Source of the DNA: Chitinophaga fulva | Lineage (GTDB): Bacteria; Bacteroidota; Bacteroidia; Chitinophagales; Chitinophagaceae | DNA length: 64,000 bases | Direction: 5' to 3' | Assembly (NCBI RefSeq): GCF_012927205.1 | Contig: NZ_JABBGC010000001.1 | Span: forward strand, 186,001 to 250,000 | Shown here: in pieces, positions 47,759-56,330 of the stretch | Position numbering within the stretch: the stretch's first letter is position 1 | Layout: the number at the start of each line of letters is the position of its first letter | Made by a program: the position numbers and the translations under genes | Notes under the pieces: generated by a model | What the model was told of the DNA's origin: nothing | Seen by the model: only the letters and a program-made list of their open reading frames with translations | The model's database searches: none

Positions 47759-47796
47759 CAAAACTATGGAAACTTTTTAAACTTCCAAAGTTTCCA
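47759..47796 (-). promoter_or_regulatory. TetR-efflux operon promoter with overlapping operator
   Basis: On the minus strand: -33 TTTG (47789-47786), 19-base spacer, -7 TAGTTTTG (47766-47759), a perfect Bacteroidota promoter. A perfect inverted repeat TGGAAACTTT/AAAGTTTCCA (47767-47776 and 47787-47796, 10-base centre) covers the spacer and -33 element, as expected of a repressor site. Confidence 0.82.
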
Positions 47797-48020
47797 GTAA
47801 TTATTTTTTATATGTGGCAACACCGAACTGTGATGGTCATGATGATTACTGATTCGCCTGATAGGCGGAGATATCGGAGCAACCGGGCAATTGGAAGAAA
47901 ACAGGAAGCCGGAGAAACTGAAGGAAGTGGAAAAACCCTTGATAGTAGCGCGGCGGCAGGCCTCCGGCAATCTTCACAGACAGACAATGTAGTGAACAGG
48001 TAATCTTCCGCTTATTTGTC
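47797..48020. other. Intergenic region between tetR and the DUF502 gene
   Basis: About 220 bases of mixed composition with a short dyad (TCGCCTGATAGGCGGA near 47853). No frame with family resemblance; it may hold degenerate sequence. Confidence 0.3.
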
Positions 48021-48028
48021 TAATTTTG
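48021..48028 (+). promoter_or_regulatory. -7 element of the DUF502 gene
   Basis: TAATTTTG is an exact TAnnTTTG match 20 bases before the ATG at 48048. No good -33 element is seen. Confidence 0.5.
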
Positions 48029-48047
48029 TGCCTTCATTCCTTTTACC

Positions 48048-48656
48048 ATGTCGCCAAAACTCAAATTAAAAGTGTTTGCGTCCCGTTTATTGCGGTATTT
48101 CTTCCAGGGCCTGTTGATACTGGCCCCTATCGGGATCACTGCACTGACCTTATATTGGGCGTTTGTTACTATTGACAATCTTATTCCGAAGGAGATCATT
48201 CCGGAGGACACCTCTTTCAACTTTCTAAAATACAAGGGCGTAGGGTTTGCGCTGGTATTGATACTGGTAGTAGTGGTGGGATACCTGAGTTCTTCTTTTA
48301 TTATCGGGCGGATTTTTGATCTGTTTGATCATTTGCTGGAGCGCACTCCTTTCATCAAATACATTTACACTTCCATCAAGGACGTATTTGACGCATTTGT
48401 CGGAGAAAAGAAGAAGTTCGATCATCCTGTGCTGGTACAGGTTTACGGCCTGGATGTGTGGGAGATGGGATTTATTACCCAGACAGATGTGAGCAGCCTG
48501 GGCATGGAAGGTTATATGGCCGTATATGTGCCGCATGCCTATGCCATTACCGGTAAAGTTTTTATTGTACCGAAAGAGCGGATAAAACCGCTGGAAAACA
48601 TTTCTGCCGGCGAGGCCATGAAATTTGCCGTAAGCGGCGGCGTTACGAACATTTAG
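48048..48656 (+). CDS. DUF502 domain-containing membrane protein
   Basis: The 202-residue protein has two membrane helices (about residues 17-40 and 60-85) and the DUF502 core: FFQGLLILAPIGITALTLYW, FDLFDHLLERTPFIKYIYTS and a C-terminal FVPHAYAITGKVFIVPKERI-type segment (here VYVPHAYAIT). The family occurs widely in bacteria and plants (LCV-like) without a defined function. Fold-back element F follows the stop codon at once. Confidence 0.9.
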   Translation: MSPKLKLKVFASRLLRYFFQGLLILAPIGITALTLYWAFVTIDNLIPKEIIPEDTSFNFLKYKGVGFALVLILVVVVGYLSSSFIIGRIFDLFDHLLERTPFIKYIYTSIKDVFDAFVGEKKKFDHPVLVQVYGLDVWEMGFITQTDVSSLGMEGYMAVYVPHAYAITGKVFIVPKERIKPLENISAGEAMKFAVSGGVTNI

Positions 48657-48662
48657 TCATTC

Positions 48663-48743
48663 GGGTATTTTGAAATTTAGTTATTAAATTCCTTCGAAAG
48701 CTTTGGCTGGCTTGAATTAAATAGCTAAATTTTCAAAATATCC
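48663..48743. repeat. AT-rich fold-back element F
   Basis: Arms at 48663-48691 and 48714-48743 pair with four or five mismatches or slips. The right arm runs into AATCTCTAAATT, 21 bases before the next ATG, as in elements B and C. Confidence 0.78.
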
Positions 48744-48763
48744 AAATCTCTAAATTGTTTGTT

Positions 48764-49750
48764 ATGTTAACCCATATCCTGAAACAGCGATTCGCTGTAA
48801 GTTTCACTATTGTATTATTGTTTTGCGCCGAATCTGCCAGTGGCTGGGGTTTCTTTGCCCATGAGCGGATCAACCGGCTGGCGGTATTTTGTTTGCCTCC
48901 CGAGATGCTGGTGTTGTATAAGCCGCACCTGGAGTATCTGCGTGTGCACGCCACCGATCCGGACAAACGCCGGTATGTAGTGGCGGCCGAGGCGCCGCGG
49001 CATTACCTGGACATTGACGTGCTGGACCAGCCGCCTTACCGGCAGATCCCGCGCAGCTGGCAGGAAGCCCTGGCGCGGTATGGCGCCGACTCGTTGCAGC
49101 GCAACGGGATATTGCCGTGGCATCTTGAGAAGATGATGTTGATGCTCACCAAGGCTTTTCGTGAGCGGGACCAGCAGCGTATACTGCAGTTATCAGCCGA
49201 AGCGGGGCATTACGTAGCCGATGCGCATGTACCTTTGCATGCGTGTTCCAATCACAACGGGCAGTTCACCGGTCAGACCGGCATCCATGGGCTATGGGAA
49301 TCGCGTATCCCTGAACTGCTGGCAGATGCGGAATTTGACTATTGGGCCGGCAAAGCGCATTACATTACCGACTGGCGGGCTTTTGTCTGGCAGATTGTTA
49401 CCAGTAGCGGCCTTGCAGCAGACACCGTGTTAAAAAAAGAAAAGTGGTTAAGTGAACAGACGCCCCCGGCGCAGCGTTATGCATATGAGATCAGGAACGG
49501 TGTGTTAACGAGGACTTACGCTGAAGGTTATACGAAAGCATATCATCAGCTATTGAATGGTATGACAGAGCGGCGAATGAAACAAGCCATTGCAGCGGTG
49601 GCGGCCTGCTGGTATACCGCCTGGGTAAATGCAGGACAGCCTTCCTTGCAGGAGCTTCATCACACAAACCTTACGGAGAGCGAGTTACAGGAGTTTGAAC
49701 AGCTGCAACAACGATGGACAGAGGGACGCATGCTGGGAAGAACAGAATAA
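48764..49750 (+). CDS. Secreted zinc-dependent phospholipase C / S1-P1 nuclease-like protein
   Basis: The ATG at 48764 starts a signal peptide (FAVSFTIVLLFCAESASG) after which the mature protein begins WGFFAHERINRLAVF. A Trp at the mature N-terminus binding zinc and His-rich helices (HYVADAHVPLHACSNHNGQ, GIHGLWESRIPE) are the marks of the zinc-dependent phospholipase C / S1-P1 nuclease fold. Length 328 residues. Whether it acts on lipids or nucleic acids cannot be told. Exported to the periplasm or beyond. Confidence 0.82.
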   Translation: MLTHILKQRFAVSFTIVLLFCAESASGWGFFAHERINRLAVFCLPPEMLVLYKPHLEYLRVHATDPDKRRYVVAAEAPRHYLDIDVLDQPPYRQIPRSWQEALARYGADSLQRNGILPWHLEKMMLMLTKAFRERDQQRILQLSAEAGHYVADAHVPLHACSNHNGQFTGQTGIHGLWESRIPELLADAEFDYWAGKAHYITDWRAFVWQIVTSSGLAADTVLKKEKWLSEQTPPAQRYAYEIRNGVLTRTYAEGYTKAYHQLLNGMTERRMKQAIAAVAACWYTAWVNAGQPSLQELHHTNLTESELQEFEQLQQRWTEGRMLGRTE

Positions 49751-49797
49751 ACGGGCAAAATATTTAGGCTAATACAGAATAATTGGAAAAGAAATTT

Positions 49798-49805
49798 TAT
49801 CTTTG
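49798..49805 (+). promoter_or_regulatory. -7 element upstream of serC
   Basis: TATCTTTG matches TAnnTTTG. It implies a leader of about 130 bases before the serC ATG; I see no riboswitch fold in that leader. No -33 element stands out. Confidence 0.5.
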
Positions 49806-49942
49806 TTCCTACCGTCTTTTAACCTATCCTACACCACGCGCCTTACAGGTTTTAAAACACCCGTGCCGTTTTTTTTCCGTTTCCTTAGAAAAACCAAAAC
49901 AAAGTGGAAAGATCAAAAAATGAATTTAATCTAGATCGTAAC

Positions 49943-51013
49943 ATGAAGGTGCATAATTTTAACGCAGGTCCTTCTGTATTGCCCAACGAGGTATTATACA
50001 AAGCCAGTAAAGCCCTGATAGACTTTGAGGGATCAGGGATGTCCATACTGGAAATAGGCCACAGAACGGAGCCGTTTGTAGCGGTGATGGAAGAGGCGCG
50101 TAACCTGGTTAGGGAACTGATGCAGCTTGATGATGACTTCGAGGTGCTGTATTTACATGGCGGTGCCACCACGCAATTTATGCAGGTACCTATGAATCTG
50201 CTGGAAAGCAGTGAGACAGCCGCTTATGTAGACACCGGCGTATGGTCCAACAAGGCCATCAAAGAAGCGAAATTGTTTGGCTTCGTAGATGTAGTAGCCA
50301 GCTCCAAAGACAGTAACTACAACCACATTCCCAAACAGTTCAACATCCCCCCACAGGCCAGCTACCTGCACATTACCACTAACAATACCATCTATGGTAC
50401 ACAGTGGCATATGACCCCGGTAACAGACGTACCCCTGATCGCGGATATGAGCAGTGATATTATGAGTCGCTCCATGGACTTCAACAAGTACTCGCTGATT
50501 TATGCCGGTGTTCAGAAGAACATGGGCGCAGCCGGTGCCACCATGGTAGCCATCCGTAAAAGCATGCTCGGTAAAGTAACCCGTAAAATCCCTGCTATAC
50601 TGGACTACAAAAACCATATAGACAACGGGTCCATGCTGAACACCCCTCCCGTATTTGCGGTATATATCTCCATGCTCACCCTTCGCTGGTTGAAAGAGCA
50701 GGGCGGTATACCAGCCATCGAAAAAATCAACCAGAAAAAGGCAGCCCTGCTGTATGATGAAATTGACCACAATCCGCTGTTCCGCGGTACGGTGGCCAAA
50801 GAAGACCGCAGCCTGATGAACGCCTGCTTCATCATGGACAAGCCTGAGATGGAAGATGAATTCCTGAAATTCTGTAAGAAAGAAGATATCGTTGGTATTA
50901 AAGGTCACCGCCTCTCCGGTGGTTTCCGGGTATCCATGTATAATGCCCTGCCCTACGAAAGCGTAGAAGTAATGGTGGAAGCCATGAAATACTTCTCCCT
51001 GAAAAAAGCTTAA
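49943..51013 (+). CDS. serC: 3-phosphoserine/phosphohydroxythreonine transaminase
   Basis: I use the ATG at 49943 (MKVHNFNAGPSVLP), the universal SerC start; a GTG 39 bases upstream would add unconserved residues. The 356-residue PLP enzyme turns 3-phosphohydroxypyruvate into phosphoserine (serine pathway) and also serves pyridoxal synthesis. Lys192 in YAGVQKNMGAAG is the PLP lysine; HGGATTQFMQVPMNLL and NGSMLNTPPVFAVYI follow the family. serA, often next to serC in Bacteroidota, is absent; a DUF1015 gene follows after fold-back element G. Confidence 0.97.
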   Translation: MKVHNFNAGPSVLPNEVLYKASKALIDFEGSGMSILEIGHRTEPFVAVMEEARNLVRELMQLDDDFEVLYLHGGATTQFMQVPMNLLESSETAAYVDTGVWSNKAIKEAKLFGFVDVVASSKDSNYNHIPKQFNIPPQASYLHITTNNTIYGTQWHMTPVTDVPLIADMSSDIMSRSMDFNKYSLIYAGVQKNMGAAGATMVAIRKSMLGKVTRKIPAILDYKNHIDNGSMLNTPPVFAVYISMLTLRWLKEQGGIPAIEKINQKKAALLYDEIDHNPLFRGTVAKEDRSLMNACFIMDKPEMEDEFLKFCKKEDIVGIKGHRLSGGFRVSMYNALPYESVEVMVEAMKYFSLKKA

Positions 51014-51025
51014 GCCACCACGGCT

Positions 51026-51100
51026 ATTACGAAATAGGAATAACGATGATTTAACTGAACAATCACTTCAGTTTGATCATCGTTATTCGCATTTCGTAAT
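51026..51100. repeat. AT-rich fold-back element G between serC and the DUF1015 gene
   Basis: Arms of 34 bases (51026-51059 and 51067-51100) match at 30 positions with a 7-base loop. As RNA it would form a very long hairpin between the two genes of the pair. Confidence 0.9.
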
Positions 51101-51137
51101 TATTATTATTACTTTTACCCTCATCTACATTTTTATC

Positions 51138-52382
51138 ATGGCTATTATCAGACCTTTCAAAGGATTAAGGCCCAAAGAAGAACTGGCGGCACAAGTAGCT
51201 GCAAGGCCTTATGACGTACTCAGTTCGGACGAAGCTAAAGCTGCCGCTGCCGGTAATCCACATTCGTATTATCATGTTTCAAAATCTGAAATAGATCTGC
51301 CGGAAGGGATAGATACCCACAGCCAGCAGGTATACGATAAAGCAGCAGAAAACCTGCAACACCTGGTAAAAGAAGGTGTACTGTTCCAGGAAGCACAACC
51401 TGCCTATTACATCTACAAACTGGTGATGAACGGCCGTTCCCAGACAGGCCTCGTATGCGCCTCTTCTGTAGACGACTACAACAAAGGCATTATCAAAAAA
51501 CATGAGTTCACACGCCCGGACAAAGAACTGGACCGTATCAACCATATTAAAACCACGCTGGCCCAGACAGGCAACGTTTTCCTCGCATATAACGACGTGC
51601 CGGAAGTAAACGCCCTGATAGACCACTGGCAAAACAACAACAAACCGACATACGACTTCACGGCCGATGACGGTATCCAGCATACCATCTGGGTGATCAA
51701 CACCCCGGCTGCCGTGCAGGAAATCACCACCCTGTTTGCTGAAAAGGTGCCCTGCACCTATATCGCCGACGGGCACCACCGCGCTGCTTCTGCCAGCCTG
51801 GTACAGAAAGAATTCCAGGAAAAAGGCACCATCACTTCAGTGGAAAATCCGGTGAACTATTTCCTGACCACCATCTTCCCCGCCAGCCAGCTGGCCATCC
51901 TGGACTATAACCGCCTGGTAAAAGACCTCAATGGCTTAAGCAAAGCTGAACTGCTGTCCCGTCTCGACTACGACTTTACTGTGGAAGAAATCGGTCACCA
52001 GCCGCAACAACCGTCCATGCTGCATGAATTCAGTATGTACCTGGAAGGCGCCTGGTACCGCCTGGTAGCCAAAGAAGGCACCTACACCACCGATCCAATC
52101 GGTATCCTGGACGTGACTATCCTGTCCAACAACATCCTGGACAAACACCTTGGCATCAAAGACCAGCGCACTGATAAACGCATCGACTTCGTAGGTGGTA
52201 TCCGTGGCTTACAGGAACTGGTAAAACGCGTAGACAGCGGTGAAATGAAAGTAGCTTTCGCCCTGTACCCGGTTACTATTCAGCAACTGTTCGATATTGC
52301 CGACAGCGGCAATGTAATGCCTCCGAAAAGCACCTGGTTTGAGCCGAAGTTGCGCGATGGCCTCATTACGCATGTGATTTAA
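51138..52382 (+). CDS. DUF1015 family protein (ParB/Srx-like), serine-linked
   Basis: The 414-residue protein matches DUF1015 from start (MAIIRPFKGLRP, ARPYDVLS) to end (FALYPVTIQQLFDIADSGNVMPPKSTWFEPKL). The motif DGHHR at residues 211-215 resembles the catalytic/nucleotide loop of the ParB/Srx superfamily, which includes the free serine kinases SerK and SbnI. DUF1015 genes are often next to serC/serA, as here, so a job in phosphoserine metabolism is a fair hypothesis, but no activity is proven to my knowledge. Confidence 0.9.
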   Translation: MAIIRPFKGLRPKEELAAQVAARPYDVLSSDEAKAAAAGNPHSYYHVSKSEIDLPEGIDTHSQQVYDKAAENLQHLVKEGVLFQEAQPAYYIYKLVMNGRSQTGLVCASSVDDYNKGIIKKHEFTRPDKELDRINHIKTTLAQTGNVFLAYNDVPEVNALIDHWQNNNKPTYDFTADDGIQHTIWVINTPAAVQEITTLFAEKVPCTYIADGHHRAASASLVQKEFQEKGTITSVENPVNYFLTTIFPASQLAILDYNRLVKDLNGLSKAELLSRLDYDFTVEEIGHQPQQPSMLHEFSMYLEGAWYRLVAKEGTYTTDPIGILDVTILSNNILDKHLGIKDQRTDKRIDFVGGIRGLQELVKRVDSGEMKVAFALYPVTIQQLFDIADSGNVMPPKSTWFEPKLRDGLITHVI

Positions 52383-52404
52383 TCAACATATTCTCAATAT
52401 CCCC

Positions 52405-52439
52405 ACTCCCCTGGCCTCACCGTCAGGGGAGTTTGTTTT
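52405..52439 (+). terminator. Intrinsic terminator after the DUF1015 gene
   Basis: Perfect arms ACTCCCCTG (52405-52413) and CAGGGGAGT (52424-52432), followed by TTGTTTT. Confidence 0.88.
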
Positions 52440-52452
52440 CACCCTGATACCT

Positions 52453-53289
52453 ATGTCTTCCACCTCCTCCCCTGACACCATTTTTGATGATCCTGTTTTT
52501 GAAGAACAGCAGCCCCAAACCTATCCCAGCCTGAAGCAGCTCTGGTTGCTATTTCCAGTTATCCTTGGACTGTTGGTGATCGTTATGATCTGTCTCGGTA
52601 TCTATGTGGGCGTAACTCATGGCAAGGCCGATTCTGCAAATTACCTGGTAGGGCCCCTATCCGCCCTGGTATACCTGTTATTGGCTGTTTTTGTCTACGG
52701 CCAGAAGAAAAAACAGGAGCCGGATTTTACGTTTTCCTTCCGGATGCCATCATTGCCTGTTATGCTACTCCCTATCGCGATTATGCCGGCGCTGACCATC
52801 GCGTTTATCGGGGTTGGCACATGGTTTCACGTCGACATCTGGGCCACACTCATGAAAGACCGGTCAGGGTATTACCCGGACAATATCTTTATAGCAAATG
52901 GTTGTGGTCTTGTCTATATTTTTTCAGAGCATCTGCTTCACCGGGGCATCTTACTCGATGGGTTGTTAAAACGGTATCGTCCTTCCGTAGCCATCCTTAA
53001 CAGCACCCTGTTTATGGGCCTGTTGTATATGCTCCCGATTATAGTGTGTTTTTACTTACTGGTGAACCTGTTGTATAACTGGATGTATCATCATACGCGT
53101 TCCGTGTTGCCTGGCATCTGGGCCGGCATCCTGCATGGTATTTTTTTCTATGTGTCGATGAACAGCCCGTGGCAAAAGTTGATAGCGGAGGGGAACGTTC
53201 TCCTCACCTCCTCAGCGCTGGTTGTGCTGGTTATCTCCCTGCTGCTGCTTCAAAGGGTGTTAACTAAAACAAATAAATCAATTATATAA
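52453..53289 (+). CDS. CPBP-like polytopic membrane protein with degenerate protease motifs
   Basis: The 278-residue protein has a charged, proline-rich N-terminal tail (1-27) and about seven or eight membrane helices. The segment FSEHLLHRGILLDGLLKRY (about residues 158-176) resembles motif 1 of CPBP/Abi intramembrane proteases (EExxxR) but with His for the second Glu, and the usual FxxxH motif 2 reads FMGLLY. The third motif His (GILHGIFF) remains. It may therefore be an inactive relative. Bacterial CPBP proteins are associated with peptide maturation or self-immunity; no link is visible here. Confidence 0.6.
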   Translation: MSSTSSPDTIFDDPVFEEQQPQTYPSLKQLWLLFPVILGLLVIVMICLGIYVGVTHGKADSANYLVGPLSALVYLLLAVFVYGQKKKQEPDFTFSFRMPSLPVMLLPIAIMPALTIAFIGVGTWFHVDIWATLMKDRSGYYPDNIFIANGCGLVYIFSEHLLHRGILLDGLLKRYRPSVAILNSTLFMGLLYMLPIIVCFYLLVNLLYNWMYHHTRSVLPGIWAGILHGIFFYVSMNSPWQKLIAEGNVLLTSSALVVLVISLLLLQRVLTKTNKSII

Positions 53290-53389
53290 TATAAATTTTC
53301 CTGTGCCTATTTATTTCTGCCGGAGATTGATCAGCGGGACATTACCCCATTTTCCTTACTTTTACAACAAACGACAGACAGGAATGCAT

Positions 53390-54469
53390 ATGAGGTCTTC
53401 TTTATTGAAAGCAGTATTTGTTGCGGGGGTATTATTTTCACAAGTGGCGGTTGCGCAGGATGCGAATGAATTATACAGGACCGCTACCAACTTCATGCGT
53501 AACGGAGATTACTCCAATGCTGTGCTGGTATTAAACCAGGCGTTACAGCTGGACCCGGACAATTTTGAATACAGGAAACAGCTGGGTTTCACCTTTTACC
53601 TCAAAGGAGACCTTATCAAAGCCAAAAGTGTGATAGAGCCGCTGCTCAACAGAAAAGAAGCGGACGTGCAGGTATTTCAGATTGCAGGTAACATCTACCA
53701 GGGCCGGGACGAGTCGAAAACAGCACAACGGATGTACGAAAAAGCCATCCGTAAATTTCCCAACAGCGGCGAGCTGTACAACGACAACGGCACCCTGCTG
53801 ATGAACTTCAAGATGTATGATGGCGCGCTGCGTTCCTGGTTAAAAGGTATTGAGCAGGACCCTGGCTTTCCAGGCAACTACTACAATGCCACCAAAACCT
53901 ATTATTACAGTAACAACCCATTGTGGTGTGTGTTATATGGCGAAACCTTCATGAATATGGAGAGTTTCACCACCCGGACGGCTGAAATCAGGAACATTGT
54001 ACTGGAATCGTACAAAAAGCTGTTCAACGATCCGAGCTTGTTTGACAGCATGGTCCCTGAAGAAGAAGGTAAAAAGAGTAAAAGAAGCAGAGGAGACAAC
54101 GGTTTTTCCCAGGCCTTCAAACAGTGTATGGGCAAACAATTGAGCGTGATAACCGGCGGTGTGGACCCCGATGCGCTGATCATGGCCCGTACACGATTCC
54201 TGCTGGATTGGTATAATTCCCATAGTGGTAATTATCCCTATGCGCTTTTCGACTTTCAGCAAAAGATGCTGCAGCAGGGCATGTTTGAATCATACAATCA
54301 ATGGCTGTTCGGCCCTGCCGCTAACCAGGCTGGTTATAAGGCGTGGGTAACGCTGCATAAACAAGAGTATGATGACTTCCTGAAGTATCAGCGCAACCAT
54401 CCATTGAAACCCAGACCGGATGAATATTACAATGACGGGAAATTCACGCTGATCAACGCGGGATATTGA
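53390..54469 (+). CDS. Secreted TPR-repeat protein
   Basis: The start at 53390 gives a clean signal peptide (LLKAVFVAGVLFSQVAVAQ); the frame opens 87 bases earlier but without conservation. The 359-residue product carries about four TPR units between residues 25 and 165 (for example YSNAVLVLNQALQLDPDNFE), then a unique C-terminal region with LVNAGY-like end (TLINAGY). It is probably periplasmic; partner unknown. Confidence 0.85.
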   Translation: MRSSLLKAVFVAGVLFSQVAVAQDANELYRTATNFMRNGDYSNAVLVLNQALQLDPDNFEYRKQLGFTFYLKGDLIKAKSVIEPLLNRKEADVQVFQIAGNIYQGRDESKTAQRMYEKAIRKFPNSGELYNDNGTLLMNFKMYDGALRSWLKGIEQDPGFPGNYYNATKTYYYSNNPLWCVLYGETFMNMESFTTRTAEIRNIVLESYKKLFNDPSLFDSMVPEEEGKKSKRSRGDNGFSQAFKQCMGKQLSVITGGVDPDALIMARTRFLLDWYNSHSGNYPYALFDFQQKMLQQGMFESYNQWLFGPAANQAGYKAWVTLHKQEYDDFLKYQRNHPLKPRPDEYYNDGKFTLINAGY

Positions 54470-54478
54470 TATTCGATT

Positions 54479-54585
54479 CCCAGGGCTGACGCCCCGGGCA
54501 ACATGCCATAGCAGAAGCTGTAGAATTGAGCAAGAGAGGCGTTTTTTCAAGCTTTTTCCAGCCGGGGTGGTTGTCATCCCGGCTG
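54479..54585. repeat. Two GC-rich hairpins in the TPR-paaN gap
   Basis: CCAGGGCTGACGCCCCGG at about 54480-54497 folds into GGGC/GCCC around TGAC and resembles a small repeat I have seen dispersed in Bacteroidota genomes. CAGCCGGG/CCCGGCTG at 54559-54566 and 54578-54585 is a second hairpin. Neither is followed by a strong T tract. Confidence 0.5.
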
Positions 54586-54609
54586 TCTGAATAATCTCAA
54601 AATCTGAAT

Positions 54610-56265
54610 ATGCTCGCTACGAAACACCAAAACACGATTGATGCCGCTGTTAAAGCGAATCACGAAAGAACTTTCTATTCGCACTATCCGGAGCACCCCA
54701 AAGCTTACGGGGAAGAAGCCCATGCAAAAGGCGTACAGAGCTATCAGCAGTTGCTGAACAAGCCCTTCAAACAATTGCTGCAAACCGGCGAAACCGGCTG
54801 GACAGGAGAAGAAGTGTCTCCCTATACACAGGAAGTACTGGGCGTTACCTATCCATCCTTTGCCGTAGATGACCTGGTAAAAAGAGCAGGTGAAGCCACA
54901 CATGCATGGAGCCGTACATCTGTCCCTGAAAGGGCCGGCGTACTAACGGAGACGCTTGAACGAATTAAAGATTACTTTTTCGATATCGCCAATGCCACCA
55001 TGCATACTACCGGCCAAAGCTTTATGATGAGCTTTCAGGCTTCCGGTCCGCATGCCAACGACCGTGCCCTCGAAGCCATTGCCACCGGTTATCATGAGCT
55101 GCAACGATATCCGCCCGAACTGGAATGGGAAAAGCCCATGGGTAAAATCAGCATCCGCCTCAGGAAGACTTTCCGCGCCATCCCCAAAGGTGTTGGCGTA
55201 GTAATCGGTTGCTCCACTTTCCCGGTATGGAACACGCTGCCCGGGGTGTATGCCAACCTGATCACCGGCAACCCTGTGATCGTGAAACCACATCCACGGG
55301 CCATTCTGCCTATTGCCATTGCAGTAAGCGCCATACAACAGGTGTTACAGGAAAACGGGCATGACCCGCTTCTGTGTCAACTGGCAGCCGATAGCTCCGA
55401 AGATCTTATCGCCAAAAAACTGGCAGAACATCCGGATGTAAAACTAATTGACTATACCGGCAGCAGCGCTTTCGGTAATTATGTGGAATCTCTTCCCGGG
55501 AAGACCGTCTTCACCGAGAAAGCGGGTGTCAACTCCGTATTGCTCGACAGTGTAAAAGACCTCGACGCTGTGATACAGAACCTCGCATTTTCTGTGAGCC
55601 TGTATTCCGGTCAGATGTGTACCGCTCCGCAGAACTTCTTCATTCCTGAAGCTGGTATTGCCACCGCAGCAGGACAGGTAAGTTTCAATGACGTGGTGCA
55701 GCGGTTCCGGGACGCCATAGTGGCGCTGGCCAACAATCCGAAAATGGGAGCCGGCACGCTGGGAGCACTTCAGAATGAAAACACTTTATTGCGCGCGCAG
55801 GAAGCGCAGCAACTGGGCGGCAAAGTAGTACTGGCGGGTGCCGCCGTCAACAACGAAGAATTCAGCAAAGCAAGGGTATTTGCGCCGACCATCATCGAGG
55901 TGAGTAGTGCTGATACCAATATTTACGAAAAGGAGCTGTTTGGCCCTATCGTGCTGATTGTAAAAACAAAAGATACCGCACATACCATCCAGTTGGCCAA
56001 ACAGATGGCGCAGAAACATGGCGCTATTACCTGTGCGGCCTATACCACCGATCCTGCCACCAAAGAAAAAATCGCAGATGAAATGAACAGCGTATTCACG
56101 CCTGTTTCTTTCAACCTTACCGGTTTTATCTGGGTAAACCAGCATGCGGCCTTTTCCGATTTCCACGTCAGTGGAGGCAATCCGGCCGGCAATGCCAGTT
56201 TTACCAACCAGGAGTTTATCATCAAACGATTTGTATGGGTGGGCAACCGCGAACTGATAGAATAG
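54610..56265 (+). CDS. paaN: PaaN-type aldehyde dehydrogenase
   Basis: The 551-residue protein fits the PaaN group of aldehyde dehydrogenases linked to phenylacetate degradation. Cys337 in LYSGQMCTAPQ is the catalytic thiol and Glu303 in FTEKAG the general base; PKGVGVVIGCSTFPVWNTL and IVKPHPRAILP form the NAD(P) site. PaaN/PaaZ oxidises the ring-opened semialdehyde; unlike PaaZ this protein has no hydratase domain. No other paa gene is in the window, so the pathway context must be sought elsewhere and a different aldehyde is possible. Confidence 0.88.
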   Translation: MLATKHQNTIDAAVKANHERTFYSHYPEHPKAYGEEAHAKGVQSYQQLLNKPFKQLLQTGETGWTGEEVSPYTQEVLGVTYPSFAVDDLVKRAGEATHAWSRTSVPERAGVLTETLERIKDYFFDIANATMHTTGQSFMMSFQASGPHANDRALEAIATGYHELQRYPPELEWEKPMGKISIRLRKTFRAIPKGVGVVIGCSTFPVWNTLPGVYANLITGNPVIVKPHPRAILPIAIAVSAIQQVLQENGHDPLLCQLAADSSEDLIAKKLAEHPDVKLIDYTGSSAFGNYVESLPGKTVFTEKAGVNSVLLDSVKDLDAVIQNLAFSVSLYSGQMCTAPQNFFIPEAGIATAAGQVSFNDVVQRFRDAIVALANNPKMGAGTLGALQNENTLLRAQEAQQLGGKVVLAGAAVNNEEFSKARVFAPTIIEVSSADTNIYEKELFGPIVLIVKTKDTAHTIQLAKQMAQKHGAITCAAYTTDPATKEKIADEMNSVFTPVSFNLTGFIWVNQHAAFSDFHVSGGNPAGNASFTNQEFIIKRFVWVGNRELIE

Positions 56266-56275
56266 ATTGATCATA

Positions 56276-56305
56276 CCAGCGTTCCGGGCCATTCCGGAAC
56301 GCTGG
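56276..56305. terminator. GC-rich hairpin after paaN
   Basis: Perfect 12-base arms (56276-56287 and 56294-56305) around GCCATT. No T tract follows; compare 33316-33352 and 62819-62854. Confidence 0.7.
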
Positions 56306-56330
56306 GCATTATAAATGCAGGGAGATATTT

